Source: an uncultured Pelagibacteraceae bacterium (GTDB lineage Bacteria > Pseudomonadota > Alphaproteobacteria > Pelagibacterales > AG-422-B15). From it: a stretch of 36,649 nt of DNA. Shown here piece after piece: positions 1-8,476 of this stretch (position 1 is its first letter; every line of letters begins with the position of its first letter). The translations under genes and the position numbers were made by a program. Below the pieces are notes generated by a model. That model searched no databases. It was not told the origin of the DNA and saw nothing but the letters and a program-made list of their open reading frames with translations. Where the stretch lies: the NCBI GenBank assembly GCA_902604225.1, contig CACKXV010000007.1:1-36649 (forward strand), written 5' to 3'.

Positions 1-735
1 GACCTTTCAATTGACTTCAGGCTGGATGAAAAGGAAGAATATAAAAATTGGTATAATTTCGATCATGAAAGTTTTGAATTAAATGAAAATTTTCAATTTG
101 GCCTTACAGAATTTAATAGGGAGAGTATAAAAGAAAGTAAACATGTTGCTAATCCAGGGTGTTATGCAACAAGTGTATTAGTTCCATTAATAGAATTGGT
201 TTCAAAGGATGCAATTGAGCAAGATGATATTATAATTGATGCAAAATCTGGATATTCTGGCGCAGGAAAAACAAAGCCCAAGCATGAGCTCATAAAAGAA
301 GTAAGTGAAAATATTGCAACATATGGAGTTGGTGACCATAAGCACATAGCTGAAATAAATCAGGAGTTATCAAAAAATACTAAAAATAAAGTTGAAGTTT
401 TTTTTGCTGCAAATCTAATACCAGTTGAAAGAGGTATCTTAAGTAATATTTATGTAAATCTTAATAACAAAACATTAAATGAACTTTATGAAATTTTAGT
501 TGAACGATTTAAAGAAGAGAAATTTATTGAAGTACTTCCGATAGGTGATATTCCCAAAACTAAAGATGTAGTTGGTACAAATAATTTAGTAATTGGTTTG
601 AAAAAAGGCTATAAAGAAAATAAAATCTGTATAGTTAGTGCTTTAGATAATCTCTTAAAAGGTGCAGCAGGACAGGCGATACAAAATTTTAACGTAATGA
701 ATGATTTTGATGAAGGCGAAGGGATATTAATGTGA
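1..735 (+). CDS. argC: N-acetyl-gamma-glutamyl-phosphate reductase, 3' part
   Basis: This is the C-terminal part of the NADP-dependent enzyme that reduces N-acetylglutamyl phosphate to the semialdehyde in arginine biosynthesis. The frame is open from base 1, so the start and the nucleotide-binding region lie outside the window; 244 residues are visible. The fragment begins DLSIDFRL and contains the catalytic motif NPGCYAT, with the nucleophilic Cys codon at 160-162. It also has DAKSGYSGAGK, a GVGDHKHIAEI segment, and a C-terminal DNLLKGAAGQAIQN, all typical of ArgC. The stop codon overlaps the start of the next gene by 4 bases (GTGA), so the two are probably co-transcribed. The family assignment is clear; only the missing 5' end is unknown. 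Confidence 0.95.
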   Translation, partial: DLSIDFRLDEKEEYKNWYNFDHESFELNENFQFGLTEFNRESIKESKHVANPGCYATSVLVPLIELVSKDAIEQDDIIIDAKSGYSGAGKTKPKHELIKEVSENIATYGVGDHKHIAEINQELSKNTKNKVEVFFAANLIPVERGILSNIYVNLNNKTLNELYEILVERFKEEKFIEVLPIGDIPKTKDVVGTNNLVIGLKKGYKENKICIVSALDNLLKGAAGQAIQNFNVMNDFDEGEGILM

Positions 736-926
736 AAAAAATTAATTTATTAGTTATATTTTTATTATCATCTTTTCTATTTATTAGCTGTTCAAAAATT
801 GAAAATTTTTCTTTTTATGAGTACTTCATAAATCCAGATATTTCTGACATTGATATGGGTAATGATATCTCAAGTGATAAACCTGATATTGAGAGCGTTC
901 CTGAAAAGGTAGTAATCAATGAGTAA
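732..926 (+). CDS. small putative lipoprotein
   Basis: A 64-residue frame starts with GTG at 732, inside the end of argC (4-base overlap), and ends 8 bases into hom. The protein begins MKKINLLVIFLLSSFLFISC, a basic start, a hydrophobic stretch and a Cys at position 20 that fits a loose lipobox (F-I-S-C). The mature part is short and acidic (ENFSFYEYFINPD, then DISDIDMGND). I do not recognise a family. Being wedged between argC and hom with overlaps at both ends suggests a real translated gene, perhaps a small lipoprotein of the cell envelope. The weak lipobox and small size leave some doubt. Confidence 0.6.
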   Translation: MKKINLLVIFLLSSFLFISCSKIENFSFYEYFINPDISDIDMGNDISSDKPDIESVPEKVVINE

Positions 927-2208
927 AGTTCTGGGTATAGGCATAGCAGGATTAGGAACTGTTGGAACAGGTTTTTTGAAGCAACTAAAAGGTTTGAAAG
1001 CCAAGTCAACAAGATCAGCCAATATAAAGGTTATCAAAATTGCAGTTAAAAGTATTAAAAAGAAGAGAGATCTTCCTATTAAACAATTACCTTTGACTTC
1101 AAATACATTGAGTCTTGCAGAAGATGACTCCATTGATGTTGTTGTTGAATTAATTGGTGGCTCTAAAGGAATTGCCTATAATTTAGTAAAGAGATCTCTA
1201 AAAAATAAAAAGCACGTTATTACTGCTAACAAAGCACTTATGGCAATGCATGGTAATGAATTAGCTAAGATCGCAGAAAAAAATAATGTATCACTAAATT
1301 ATGAGGCTGCTATTGCTGGAGGAATTCCGATTGTTAAAGCAGTAAGAGAAAATTTACGCTTCAACAAGATTAAGAAAATATATGGAATACTTAACGGCAC
1401 ATGTAATTATATTTTGACTAAGATGGATAGGAATCTTGGAGATTTTAAAGATGTACTTAGCGATGCACAAAAGAAAGGGTTTGCTGAACTTGATCCTACC
1501 TTTGATATTGAAGGGATAGATGCAGCTCATAAAATTACTCTTTTATCATGTCTGGCATTTGATGTACCAATAAGTTTTAGTTCAACATATATTGAAGGTA
1601 TTTCAAAAATTGATACCAAAGATTTTAAATATGCAAGCGAATTTGGTTATGTAATCAAATTACTTGCAGTCAGCTCAAAGGTTAGCAACAAAGTTGAACA
1701 AAGAGTCCATCCATGTTTTGTTAAACAAGCGTCAGATATAGCTAAAGTAGAGAATGAGTTAAATGCAGTAATCGTTGAGGACAATGTTATCGGTAAAAAC
1801 ATGTTTCAAGGACCAGGTGCAGGCGCAGGTCCCACAGGAGCATCGGTAATGTCTGATTTAATGGAAATTGTAAGAGGTACAATTAATTTCCCATTAGGCT
1901 CATCAATTGATGCAAAGAAAAAAATTACTTTTCAAAAAATTGAAAATCTATCATTTCCATATTATGTAAGAATCGTTGGACAGGATCGTGCAGGTGTTAT
2001 GGCAAAAATTTCAAGAGCTTTATCTAAAAAAGGCATATCTATTAAAAGCATTATCCAAAAACCATCTAATAAGACAAAATATGCGGAAATAATTTTAATT
2101 ACGCACAAAGTTAAGGAATCGTCTCTGAAAGTTGCTTTAAATCAAATTAAAAGATTACCAGAAGTTGCAGCATCTGCTAAATTCATCAGAATCGAAGATT
2201 CGTTATGA
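919..2208 (+). CDS. hom: homoserine dehydrogenase
   Basis: The enzyme reduces aspartate semialdehyde to homoserine with NAD(P)H, the branch point to threonine, methionine and isoleucine. It has 429 residues, the usual length for the monofunctional form with a regulatory domain. The Rossmann motif GLGTVGTG lies at residues 11-18, followed by TANKALMAMHG near residue 100. Further on are NGTCNYILTKM and AELDPTFDIEGIDAAHK, which belong to the substrate and dimerisation region. The last 80 residues form an ACT domain (YYVRIVGQDRAGVMAKIS), the usual site of feedback control by an amino acid such as threonine. The start ATG overlaps the lipoprotein gene by 8 bases and the stop overlaps glpX by 4 (ATGA), so translational coupling is likely. 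The order hom-glpX-recJ is common in Alphaproteobacteria. Confidence 0.96.
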   Translation: MSKVLGIGIAGLGTVGTGFLKQLKGLKAKSTRSANIKVIKIAVKSIKKKRDLPIKQLPLTSNTLSLAEDDSIDVVVELIGGSKGIAYNLVKRSLKNKKHVITANKALMAMHGNELAKIAEKNNVSLNYEAAIAGGIPIVKAVRENLRFNKIKKIYGILNGTCNYILTKMDRNLGDFKDVLSDAQKKGFAELDPTFDIEGIDAAHKITLLSCLAFDVPISFSSTYIEGISKIDTKDFKYASEFGYVIKLLAVSSKVSNKVEQRVHPCFVKQASDIAKVENELNAVIVEDNVIGKNMFQGPGAGAGPTGASVMSDLMEIVRGTINFPLGSSIDAKKKITFQKIENLSFPYYVRIVGQDRAGVMAKISRALSKKGISIKSIIQKPSNKTKYAEIILITHKVKESSLKVALNQIKRLPEVAASAKFIRIEDSL

Positions 2209-3155
2209 CCATTATATCAACACAATATGCATCAGGAATAGTTGCTGCAACTGAAAAAGCAGCGATTGCCTCGTCTATGTTAATTGGTCTTGGAGATGAA
2301 AAAGCAGCAGATCAAAAAGCAGTGGACGCAATGAGAACCGCATTAAATCAAATTGATTTTAGGGGAAGAATAGTGATTGGTGAGGGCGAGAGAGATGAAG
2401 CGCCCATGTTATACATAGGAGAAGAAGTTGGCACAGGAAGGAATCATGAAGTTGATATAGCTTTAGATCCTCTTGAAGGTACTACAATTACTGCAAAAGG
2501 TATGCCTAATTCTTTATCCGTAATTGCAGCTGCTCAAAGGGGCGGACTTTTATATGCGCCTGATACCTATATGAATAAAATCGCGGTTGGGGGAAATCTT
2601 CCAGATGATATTATTGATTTAGACGCAACTACAAAAGAGAATATACAGAGTATTGCTGATGCCAAAAAAGTTCCAATAAATGAAGTTACAGCATGCGTTT
2701 TAGAACGATCTCGTCATGATAGTATTATCGAAGATCTTAGGTCAATTGGGGCAAAAATAGTTTTAATTCCCGATGGAGATGTGGCTGGCATTATTATGAC
2801 CACTCAGGAACATAGTTCTGTAGATATTTATATGGGTGTAGGAGGAGCTCCTGAAGGTGTACTTGCAGCTGCTGCATTGCAATGTATTGGGGGCCAAATG
2901 CAAACAAGACTTGTAATAAACAATGAAGATGAAAAAATCAGAGCTGAAAAGATAGGTATAAAAGACTTAAACAAAAAATACTCACTTGATGAGCTGGCTC
3001 ATGGGGATATTATTTTTTCAGCAACAGGGGTAACCGAAGGAACAATGGTAAGAGGAGTAAGAACAAATCAAAATAAATATGTAACTCATTCTTTAGTACT
3101 AAGAACGGGCGAGTCTTCGTCACAATACATAGAAACATATCACGATATTAATTGA
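2205..3155 (+). CDS. glpX: fructose-1,6-bisphosphatase class II
   Basis: This metal-dependent phosphatase converts fructose 1,6-bisphosphate to fructose 6-phosphate in gluconeogenesis. It has 316 residues, the typical length for GlpX. Motifs seen are GEGERDEAPMLYIGEEVG near residues 60-77, with the acidic metal ligands, DIALDPLEGTT near residue 85, and GVGGAPEGVLAAAAL near residue 207. FSATGVTEG near residue 275 is also typical of the family. The ATG overlaps the hom stop by 4 bases and recJ follows after 3 bases, so it sits inside the hom-glpX-recJ operon. No class I fbp is visible in the window. Confidence 0.95.
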   Translation: MTIISTQYASGIVAATEKAAIASSMLIGLGDEKAADQKAVDAMRTALNQIDFRGRIVIGEGERDEAPMLYIGEEVGTGRNHEVDIALDPLEGTTITAKGMPNSLSVIAAAQRGGLLYAPDTYMNKIAVGGNLPDDIIDLDATTKENIQSIADAKKVPINEVTACVLERSRHDSIIEDLRSIGAKIVLIPDGDVAGIIMTTQEHSSVDIYMGVGGAPEGVLAAAALQCIGGQMQTRLVINNEDEKIRAEKIGIKDLNKKYSLDELAHGDIIFSATGVTEGTMVRGVRTNQNKYVTHSLVLRTGESSSQYIETYHDIN

Positions 3156-3158
3156 TAG

Positions 3159-4940
3159 ATGTCCGATAATGAATTAAGCGTCGATATACAATCATTAACA
3201 AATAAAAACTGGAAACTCAAAGAATATAGCGATCGTCAAATAGATTTTATTTCACAGAAATATGGATTGAGTAGATTAGTTTCAAAGTTATTAAATATAA
3301 GAAATATATCGGAACAAGACATACCAAGTTATATAAATCCATCTTTAAAAGAAAGTTTACCTGATCCATATAATTTAGTAGATATGGAAAAATCATGTGA
3401 CCGACTGTACAAAGCTATTTTAGCTAATGAAAAGATAGCAGTATTTGGAGATTATGATGTAGACGGCTCAACCTCTGCGTCATTATTAATAAATTATTTT
3501 AAGAAACTATCTATAGATCTTGATTTTCATATACCCAATAGATTTACAGAAGGCTATGGGCCCAGTAAGGAGGTATTTTCTAAATTTAAAGATAAAGGGG
3601 TCAAAGTAATTTTTACAGTTGATTGTGGAACAATGTCTCACGAAGAGATTGAATTTGCCAATCAAAACAAGCTTGATATTGTTGTGTTGGATCACCACCA
3701 GCCAGAAATTAATCTTCCCAAAGCATTTGCATTAATAAATCCAAACAGGCTTGATGATACATCAGGATTGAATTATTTAGCTGCGGTAGGAGTAACATAT
3801 ATGTTTATCATTGGAATAAACAGAAAGCTTAGGAAAGAAGGTTGGTTTAAAAAAAATGATATAGAAGAACCTAATCTTATTTCATTTCTTGATGTTACAG
3901 CATTAGGAACAGTATGTGACGCAGTTCCATTAAAAGGGTTAAATCGTATTTTAGTTAACAAAGGTTTAGAGGTGATGCAGAAGCTTAATAATCCAGGATT
4001 AAGAGCCTTAGCAGAAAAATCTAATATAAAGCAGAAGGTGTCTGTTTATGATTTAGGCTTCAAATTAGGCCCCAGAATAAATGCCGCAGGTAGACTCGGG
4101 AGGTCAAGTTTTGGGACAGATTTATTGACAGCAAATCAGAAACTAACTGCTGATCAGATTTCAGAGGAGTTAAATAAGTTTAATTCTGAACGGCGAACAA
4201 TTGAAAGCTATGTATTAGACCAGGCTATTGAGCAAGTTACTGAGGATAAACTTAAGAATAAAGTTTTAATTGTTTATGGTGAGGGATGGCATGAAGGAGT
4301 AATAGGAATTATTGCTAGTCGTTTAAAAGATAAATTTAATAAACCTACTATAGTACTTTCAATTACTGATGATGTGGCCAAGGGATCTGGCAGATCTTTA
4401 AAAGGAATTGACTTAGGAAGTTTAGTGGTTGCTGCTCAGCAAAGTCAAATAATTTTAAAGGGTGGCGGTCATGCAATGGCTGCGGGTCTAACAATGGAAA
4501 AAAATAAAATAGATAAATTAAGTCAATTCTTTGAAAAGAAATTGAATAAGGTTGATGCAATTGAGACAAACTTTACCACCATGCTCGCTGATGATAAACT
4601 TAGTATTTCAGCAGTAAATTTAGAGGTACATGATGAGATTGAAAAAGTTGGACCATTTGGCTCAGAGAATCCTGAGCCAAATTTTATATTTGAAAATATT
4701 AAGCTAGCTTCTGTAGATCAGATTGGGGAAGATCATCTCAAATGTCTCATAAAATCAAATGAAAGCTCTTTCATTGAGGCAATGGCATTTAGAAGTTTAA
4801 ACACGAAGCTTGGAGATGAATTAAAAAAGAATAAAGGTGGAAAAATTTCAATATTTGGAAAGATAAAAATAAATGAATGGAATGGTAGAAAAACTCCTCA
4901 ACTGCATATAATTGATATAGCGAATTCCCAAATAAACTAA
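3159..4940 (+). CDS. recJ: single-stranded-DNA-specific exonuclease RecJ
   Basis: RecJ is a 5'-to-3' single-strand DNA exonuclease used in recombination and mismatch repair. The 593 residues match the usual family length. The DHH phosphoesterase domain shows VFGDYDVDGSTSASLL (about residues 95-110), FTVDCGT, and the signature DHHQPE near residue 177. Motif GPRINAAGRLG follows near 310. The DHHA1 part has GEGWHEGVIGIIASRL and KGGGHAMAAGLTME. The C-terminal OB-like region (GPFGSENPEPNF onward) is also present, so the protein looks complete. It begins 3 bases after glpX, and no obvious terminator follows before tRNA-Glu. Confidence 0.95.
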   Translation: MSDNELSVDIQSLTNKNWKLKEYSDRQIDFISQKYGLSRLVSKLLNIRNISEQDIPSYINPSLKESLPDPYNLVDMEKSCDRLYKAILANEKIAVFGDYDVDGSTSASLLINYFKKLSIDLDFHIPNRFTEGYGPSKEVFSKFKDKGVKVIFTVDCGTMSHEEIEFANQNKLDIVVLDHHQPEINLPKAFALINPNRLDDTSGLNYLAAVGVTYMFIIGINRKLRKEGWFKKNDIEEPNLISFLDVTALGTVCDAVPLKGLNRILVNKGLEVMQKLNNPGLRALAEKSNIKQKVSVYDLGFKLGPRINAAGRLGRSSFGTDLLTANQKLTADQISEELNKFNSERRTIESYVLDQAIEQVTEDKLKNKVLIVYGEGWHEGVIGIIASRLKDKFNKPTIVLSITDDVAKGSGRSLKGIDLGSLVVAAQQSQIILKGGGHAMAAGLTMEKNKIDKLSQFFEKKLNKVDAIETNFTTMLADDKLSISAVNLEVHDEIEKVGPFGSENPEPNFIFENIKLASVDQIGEDHLKCLIKSNESSFIEAMAFRSLNTKLGDELKKNKGGKISIFGKIKINEWNGRKTPQLHIIDIANSQIN

Positions 4941-4985
4941 TCAGTTATTGATTTCATATTATTATTAGATATATAAATGGCATGT

Positions 4986-5061
4986 GGTCCCTTCGTCTAG
5001 CGGTTAGGATATCTGGTTTTCATCCAGAAGATCACGGGTTCGAATCCCGTAGGGACCGCCA
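4986..5061 (+). tRNA. tRNA-Glu (anticodon TTC)
   Basis: The cloverleaf can be folded by eye. Acceptor GGTCCCT pairs with AGGGACC. The anticodon stem TCTGG/CCAGA encloses loop TTTTCAT, giving anticodon TTC. The T arm contains GGTTCGAATCC. The CCA end (5059-5061) is encoded. It stands alone between recJ and the alternative oxidase gene. Confidence 0.97.
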
Positions 5062-5135
5062 TATCTGTGACAATATGGCATTATAAAATCATCCAGAAGC
5101 ATTTACATGGCTCTTATAGGTATTATTTATAGAGT

Positions 5136-5798
5136 ATGACAAATAAGATGTTTTCGCATTATCAGCCAAGAAATTTCAGTGACAAAGTTGCACTTATATT
5201 CACTAAAATGCTAAGACTATTTGCAGATTTTTTTTTTAAGAAAAGGTATGGTCATCGCGCAGTAATACTTGAAACTGTCGCGGCTGTACCTGGAATGGTA
5301 GCAGGTATGCTAAACCATTTAAAAAGTCTCAGAAAGATGCAGGAGGGCCGGGGTTGGATTAAAATACTATTGGATGAGGCCGAAAATGAAAGAATGCATT
5401 TAATGACCTTCATAAATATTGCAAAACCATCTGCTTTTGAAAGATTTTTAGTCATATTTGTTCAAGGAGTATTTTTTAACTTATATTTTTTCATGTACTT
5501 AATCTCCCCGCGTACATGTCATCGGATAGTTGGTTACTTTGAAGAGCAAGCAATCATAAGCTACACTGAGTACTTAGAAGAAATTGACAGTGGCAATATT
5601 GAAAATACCCCCGCGCCAAAAATTGCAATAGATTATTGGAACCTATCAAAGTTTGCTAAACTCAGAGATGTAATTATTGCTGTTAGAAATGATGAAATGG
5701 GCCACCGAGATGTTAACCATGAATTTGTTTCTATTATCGATAATGAGGTTGCAAAAAAAGACATAATCGGCGGTAAGGAATTAAAGACAAAGAAATAG
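5136..5798 (+). CDS. aox: alternative oxidase (cyanide-insensitive ubiquinol oxidase)
   Basis: The protein is a di-iron, membrane-associated terminal oxidase that passes electrons from ubiquinol to oxygen without pumping protons. At 220 residues it is shorter than plant mitochondrial AOX, mainly because there is no targeting peptide. All iron-ligand motifs are visible: LETVA (E46), NERMHLM (E85, H88), YFEEQA (E136/E137) and [10 protein letters not shown] (E187, H190). HLKSLR and VPGMVAGML are also typical. A hydrophobic stretch at about 104-123 fits the membrane-binding helices. The start is the first ATG in frame, 74 bases after tRNA-Glu. No partner gene is required. The likely role is overflow respiration or stress relief; no regulator is adjacent. 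Confidence 0.95.
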   Translation: MTNKMFSHYQPRNFSDKVALIFTKMLRLFADFFFKKRYGHRAVILETVAAVPGMVAGMLNHLKSLRKMQEGRGWIKILLDEAENERMHLMTFINIAKPSAFERFLVIFVQGVFFNLYFFMYLISPRTCHRIVGYFEEQAIISYTEYLEEIDSGNIENTPAPKIAIDYWNLSKFAKLRDVIIAVRNDEMGHRDVNHEFVSIIDNEVAKKDIIGGKELKTKK

Positions 5799-5826
5799 TT
5801 TCATATAACTAATCAATAAATTTATT

Positions 5827-6240
5827 ATGTTGCAATTTGGAATCTTCTTACACTCATTAGTAGTGGGGTTTATGATATTCTTTATGGCGGTGGTTTCACC
5901 AACAATTTTTAAAGTACTGGATGAAACTAACTCTGGAGCATTTCTAAGACAACTCTTTCCGCGTATGTTTTTATATGGATTGATTGCAATGTTACTTGCA
6001 TTTTTAATAACTTTAAATAGTCAGTTAAATATTTATTGGATTATTTCTGCTATTTCCTCAATTTTATTTGCGATAAATCTTTATATAATTACACCTAAAA
6101 TAAACTATCATCGAGATGATGCGAAATTAGGAAATTCTCTATCTGAAAAAAAATTTAAGCAATTTCATTTATTCTCAGTGGCACTCTTTATTTTACAGTT
6201 ACTCGGATCGTTATATTTATTATTAATTTATTATTATTAG
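5827..6240 (+). CDS. DUF4149 / TMEM205-like membrane protein
   Basis: A 137-residue integral membrane protein with about four hydrophobic segments (near residues 2-25, 48-63, 68-88 and 115-136). The N-terminal segment with FMAVVSPTIFKVL and the LFPRMFLYGL motif resemble the DUF4149 or TMEM205-like family, whose function is not established. It starts 28 bases downstream of the alternative oxidase and is probably co-transcribed with it. An involvement in respiration can only be guessed from this position. Confidence 0.7.
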   Translation: MLQFGIFLHSLVVGFMIFFMAVVSPTIFKVLDETNSGAFLRQLFPRMFLYGLIAMLLAFLITLNSQLNIYWIISAISSILFAINLYIITPKINYHRDDAKLGNSLSEKKFKQFHLFSVALFILQLLGSLYLLLIYYY

Positions 6241-6248
6241 GAGTAGTT

Positions 6249-6434
6249 ATGAAGATTTTAAAAACATTTGATAATGCAAAACTTATTATTGTCGAACTTG
6301 AAGTTAACATGGGAGATAAAAAAAGGAGCGCACCAACACTATGTGCTTCAATTGATGATAAGATAATTCCATTAAGTTCTGCTCACGATGGCAGGCCAAT
6401 ACTAATGAACTTAGATAATGCACTACAGCAATAA
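6249..6434 (+). CDS. small conserved-looking hypothetical protein, 61 residues
   Basis: A short frame begins 8 bases after the DUF4149-like gene and is preceded by a good ribosome-binding site (AGGAG, about 5 bases before the ATG). The product begins MKILKTFDNAKLIIVELEV, beta-strand-like, followed by a basic patch DKKRS and a SAHDGRPI segment. I recognise no domain and see neither a signal peptide nor a membrane segment. The strong ribosome-binding site and tight spacing argue for a real gene. It ends 3 bases from the end of the convergent photolyase-related gene. Confidence 0.55.
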   Translation: MKILKTFDNAKLIIVELEVNMGDKKRSAPTLCASIDDKIIPLSSAHDGRPILMNLDNALQQ

Positions 6435-6437
6435 TGC

Positions 6438-7916
6438 TTAGGTTGTGAACTGAGTTATAAACGCTTCTGCTTTAGATAAGATTTTTTTCTTTCTTTCATT
6501 TTTCATTTTATCATAAACGCTTACCATCATGTTTAGTCTTGGATTGCTACTAAAAAATTTTCTATTTTTATTTATAAATCTCCAATAAAGACCATCCACT
6601 GTCTCACACCATTCACCTTTTTTAAAATCCATCATTTTTAAGTAATAACTCGAACCACAGATGTATGGTTTTGTCGCAAATATCCCCCCATCACTAAAAA
6701 GACCCATGCCATAAACATTTGGCACCATTACCCATTCAGAGGAGTCAACAAACATCTCCATGAACCATTTGTAAACTTGTTTGGGTTCAATCTCACATAG
6801 ATTCATTAGACTTGATAGAACCATCAGTCTCTCAATATGGTGCGTCCAACCATATTTCAATGCATTTTTAATTGAATGATCCAAGGGCGGTATTCCAGTT
6901 TCGCCCGAGTACCACTCTTTTTTAAATTTTCTCTTATGTTTAAAAAAATTTCCCTTTTCCATTTCTATTGAGTAATTCTGATAAATACCCCTCATAAATT
7001 CTCTCCATCCAATTACCTGTCTAATGTAGCCCTCTAAAGAGTTTAAATTAACTTTAGTTTTTAATTTTTTTAATCTATCAACGATCTTTTCAGGTGTAAT
7101 TAATCCACTATTGATTAGAGGACTAAGTGCGCTGTGAAATAGAATATTATCTCTTTGACTTACTGCATCCTCATAATCGCCAAATAGGTTTAATTTCTCT
7201 ATTAAAAAATCATCTAGCCACGCTGTTGATTCTTTATGTGTTGTAGGCAACCAAAAATTTTCAGTATTTCCCGGATGATTTTCAAATGTTGTATTTATAA
7301 ATTTCTTTAATACTTTTGTATGCTTAGTTTCAGAAGCTACTGGACGTTTTGGTAACTTAACAGTCTGCGGTAATTTTTTTCTATTATCTTTATCAAAACT
7401 CCATTTTCCTCCAACTGGTTTTTCATCTTTCACTAATAAGTCAAATTTAATACGACTCATTTTGTAATAATTGGCCATTAAAGGTTTTTTTTTGTTTTCT
7501 AGATATTTTTTAAAATCATCTCTTGAATTAAGAAACATAGGGGAGGTGACGATTACTCTTTCTAATCCAATTTCTTTTACTATTTTATTTATCTTTCTTT
7601 CAAAAGGCTTGTCTTCAACTTCAAAAGAGAAAACTCTCTTTGATTTATTTTCTTTGATTGATTTTTTTAATTTATCTTCATATTTATTTGAAAAATTATT
7701 TTTACAATCATAATAATCAGTCTCAAAACCTTTAGATTTTAATAAATCATTGTAACTGCGCATTGATGATAAGAAATGAAGTATTTTTAATTTATGATGC
7801 TTCTCATAAGTGCAAAGACCCAAGTCTTCAGCCATAAATATTTTACAATCTTTGTAATTTTTTAGGTATAGAGGATCAAATAACTGATTTCCTAAAACTA
7901 TAAATATATCATTCAT
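6438..7916 (-). CDS. photolyase/cryptochrome-related flavoprotein (DPRP family)
   Basis: A 492-residue protein of the deoxyribodipyrimidine photolyase-related family, which includes the FeS bacterial photolyases that repair (6-4) photoproducts with light. The N-terminal Rossmann part (MNDIFIVLGNQLF) and C-terminal FAD region (EGYIRQVIGWREFMRGIY, HHIERLMVLSSLMN, YGMGLFSDGG, KPYICGSSYYLKM, DGLYWRFI) are typical. In FeS members the segment after KPY..GS.Y normally carries SDYCxxC. Here that place reads MMDFKKGEW, so two cluster cysteines appear to be missing, while Cys remains in NLCEIEP and EWCETVDG. It therefore may lack the iron-sulphur cluster. It lies 14 bases after the glutathione peroxidase gene on the same strand. 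Confidence 0.88.
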   Translation of the reverse strand: MNDIFIVLGNQLFDPLYLKNYKDCKIFMAEDLGLCTYEKHHKLKILHFLSSMRSYNDLLKSKGFETDYYDCKNNFSNKYEDKLKKSIKENKSKRVFSFEVEDKPFERKINKIVKEIGLERVIVTSPMFLNSRDDFKKYLENKKKPLMANYYKMSRIKFDLLVKDEKPVGGKWSFDKDNRKKLPQTVKLPKRPVASETKHTKVLKKFINTTFENHPGNTENFWLPTTHKESTAWLDDFLIEKLNLFGDYEDAVSQRDNILFHSALSPLINSGLITPEKIVDRLKKLKTKVNLNSLEGYIRQVIGWREFMRGIYQNYSIEMEKGNFFKHKRKFKKEWYSGETGIPPLDHSIKNALKYGWTHHIERLMVLSSLMNLCEIEPKQVYKWFMEMFVDSSEWVMVPNVYGMGLFSDGGIFATKPYICGSSYYLKMMDFKKGEWCETVDGLYWRFINKNRKFFSSNPRLNMMVSVYDKMKNERKKKILSKAEAFITQFTT

Positions 7917-7930
7917 ATATTTATATTATT

Positions 7931-8476
7931 TTAGAGACTTAAAGCTTTTTCAATTTCATTTATGAATTTACGTGAACTTGGTTTAGTTAAGGCTGTAAAA
8001 CCAGCAAGTGCATTTCCATTTTTATCAATAATAATTTTGTGAAAATTCCATCTGGGCACTCCCCCGATAAAACCTAATTCTTTTTTTGACCACTGAAAAA
8101 AAGGGTGAGCATTTTTTCCTTTTACAATATTTTTCTCTGTAAGTGGAAAGGTTATATTAAATGTACTTTCACAAAATTCTTTAACTTGTGCATTATCACC
8201 AGACTCTTGATTTCCAAAATCATTAGAAGGAACCCCTATAATAACCAACCCCCTATCTGAATAAGTATTATATAAATCTTGCAAACCATCATATTGGTAA
8301 GTGAAGCCACACAGGCTAGCGGTATTTACAACAACAATGGTTTTCCCTTTATAGTCAGATAATTTGATTATATCTTCCTCATTAATTGATTTAAAAGAGT
8401 GGTCGTGTGCATTCTCTGTCATAGCTGTGCCCATGTATAAAATAAGAGTGATTGTGATTAAAACAAAGTATTTCAT
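7931..8476 (-). CDS. glutathione peroxidase family protein, exported
   Basis: A thiol peroxidase of the glutathione peroxidase family, reducing hydroperoxides with glutathione or thioredoxin. Of 181 residues the first 20 or so form a signal peptide (MKYFVLITITLILYMGTAM), so it probably acts in the periplasm. The catalytic set is visible: Cys56 in NTASLCGFT, Gln90 in NDFGNQESG, and Trp143-Asn144 in PRWNFHK. A second cysteine, Cys102 in KEFCESTF, could be the resolving residue. The start codon shares its A with the stop codon of the nhaD-like gene (TAATG), which implies translational coupling. Confidence 0.92.
   Translation of the reverse strand: MKYFVLITITLILYMGTAMTENAHDHSFKSINEEDIIKLSDYKGKTIVVVNTASLCGFTYQYDGLQDLYNTYSDRGLVIIGVPSNDFGNQESGDNAQVKEFCESTFNITFPLTEKNIVKGKNAHPFFQWSKKELGFIGGVPRWNFHKIIIDKNGNALAGFTALTKPSSRKFINEIEKALSL

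Noticed and set aside
5020-5099. Repeat TCATCCAGAAG in tRNA-Glu (5020-5030) and just downstream (5089-5099), possible attachment-site remnant
   Set aside because: Only 11 bases long, not at the tRNA 3' end, with no integrase or foreign genes nearby; chance or a small local duplication is more likely.
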